Origin: Klebsiella grimontii
Lineage (GTDB): Bacteria; Pseudomonadota; Gammaproteobacteria; Enterobacterales; Enterobacteriaceae
NCBI RefSeq assembly: GCF_900200035.1
Contig: NZ_FZTC01000017.1
Location: 1-64,000, forward strand
DNA: 64,000 nucleotides
Direction of reading: 5' to 3'
Below the pieces are notes generated by a model, which saw only the letters and a list, made by a program, of their open reading frames with translations, had not been told where the DNA came from and did no database searches. Both the position numbers and the translations under genes were made by a program. Position 1 is the stretch's first letter; each line of letters begins with the position of its first letter. Shown here piece by piece: positions 63,583 to 64,000 of this stretch.

Positions 63583-63960
63583 ATGAGTCAGATAGTACGA
63601 AAAAATTACCCTGAACTGGGCGAGGTCAAGGCTCCCTACGTTCATTCGGTTAAGCACGGAAACACGCTTTATATTTCTGGGCTCACCGCGTTCGGTACCC
63701 GAGCGCAGCACGACGGTATTGCCGCCCAGGCGGAGGAGATTTTTACCCAGATACGAACCGTTGCCCAGGCCGAAGGCATCGATTTTTCGTCTCTTATCAA
63801 AGTCACGATCTTTATCACTTCTTTTGATGAGCTCGACGAGCTGCGCAAAGTGCTTTACCGGAACTACGGCGATTGCTTACCCGCCAGCTCGCTCGTTGAA
63901 GTCAGCCGCCTGTTTTCTGCGGATCTCAAAATTGAAATTGAGGCGATATTCGGCCTGTGA
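63583..63960 (+). CDS. Rid-family (YjgF/YER057c) protein lacking the deaminase Arg
   Basis: 125 aa, the usual length. 'VKHGNTLYISGLTA' and 'LIKVTIFITSFDELDELRKVLY' regions fit the Rid fold. RidA needs Arg105 in the 'PARxxV' motif for 2-iminoacid hydrolysis; here it reads PASSLVEV (Ser102), so it belongs to the Rid subgroups without that activity. Ribosome site AAGGA. No clear operon partner before the window ends. Confidence 0.88.
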   Translation: MSQIVRKNYPELGEVKAPYVHSVKHGNTLYISGLTAFGTRAQHDGIAAQAEEIFTQIRTVAQAEGIDFSSLIKVTIFITSFDELDELRKVLYRNYGDCLPASSLVEVSRLFSADLKIEIEAIFGL

Positions 63961-64000
63961 GCCCGTGTTTATCGCCCGGGCCGCGGTCTGTGGCGTCGCG

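Noticed and set aside
1-64000. CRISPR arrays or insertion sequences
   Set aside because: No regularly spaced direct repeats and no transposase; the only dense repeat is the SD-coding tract.

Overview
The window is chromosomal DNA from a member of the Enterobacteriaceae. The block hspQ-rlmI...acyP-tusE-yccA-serT (12447-19109) is the arrangement I know from the 22-min region of E. coli. GC-rich coding, REP-type repeats, a RamA/MarA-like regulator and a melibiose-type GH4/LacY pair point to the Klebsiella/Enterobacter/Kosakonia side of the family; I cannot fix the genus. I see no transposase, integrase, rRNA or CRISPR array, so the accessory character comes from small metabolic and surface modules set around a conserved core.

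Layout. (1) 1-12410: the C-terminal 1034 codons of a giant type I-secreted adhesin, opening in a perfect Asp-Ser repeat and followed by its own secretion system (TolC-, LapB- and HlyD-like), a 1047-aa glycosyltransferase of the TagE/GtfA/SdgB type and a secreted HEXXH protein. Together they look like a Bap-type system that may glycosylate its own Ser-Asp stalk. (2) 12419-19200: core genes hspQ, rlmI, acyP, tusE, yccA and serT, interrupted by a periplasmic YbcL-like protein with a YbcM-like AraC regulator, and followed by an OppA paralogue. (3) 19200-22600: an AT-rich islet after tRNA-Ser with an ATP-grasp protein, an unknown protein and a secreted HAD phosphatase. (4) 22721-30174: a nine-gene leftward operon (GntR, mannose-family PTS IIA-IIC-IID-IIB, two SIS proteins, a GH88 unsaturated glucuronyl hydrolase and an OprD-type porin) suited to importing unsaturated uronate disaccharides, as from glycosaminoglycans. 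(5) 30389-41351: a catabolic regulon for an unidentified amino-acid-like compound: aminotransferase, glutamine-amidotransferase-like protein, DHDPS-family lyase, M24 and M20 hydrolases, enolase-superfamily enzyme, polar amino-acid ABC importer, a double-winged-helix GntR and an atypical SDR. A shared 31-bp element lies before two of its promoters.

(6) 41516-44161: a 14-TM MFS pump facing a TetR that keeps nearly every tetracycline-contact residue of Tn10 TetR, with tetO-like operators between them and a RamA/MarA-like activator behind: a chromosomal echo of the Tn10 tet region. (7) 44363-48080: melibiose-type GH4 alpha-galactosidase, LacY-family permease and divergent AraC regulator; then a lone TetR gene. 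(8) 49029-55433: the most novel-looking locus: alpha-oxoamine synthase, haem-oxygenase-like diiron oxidase (HDO), HAAAP amino-acid permease, two exporters and a TetR, reading as a compact pathway for a small amino-acid-derived metabolite or signal. (9) 55868-61376: a second amino-acid ABC importer with a class IV aminotransferase-fold protein and an MmgE/PrpD protein. (10) 61800-63960: a CspG-like cold-shock gene with a cspA-type leader, a divergent Csp with an altered RNP2, a tiny Gly/Asn-rich secreted protein and a RidA-family protein.

The best candidates for an undescribed system are the Ser-Asp adhesin/glycosyltransferase module (1) and the AOS-HDO metabolite cluster (8); the Tet-like regulon (6) is next.
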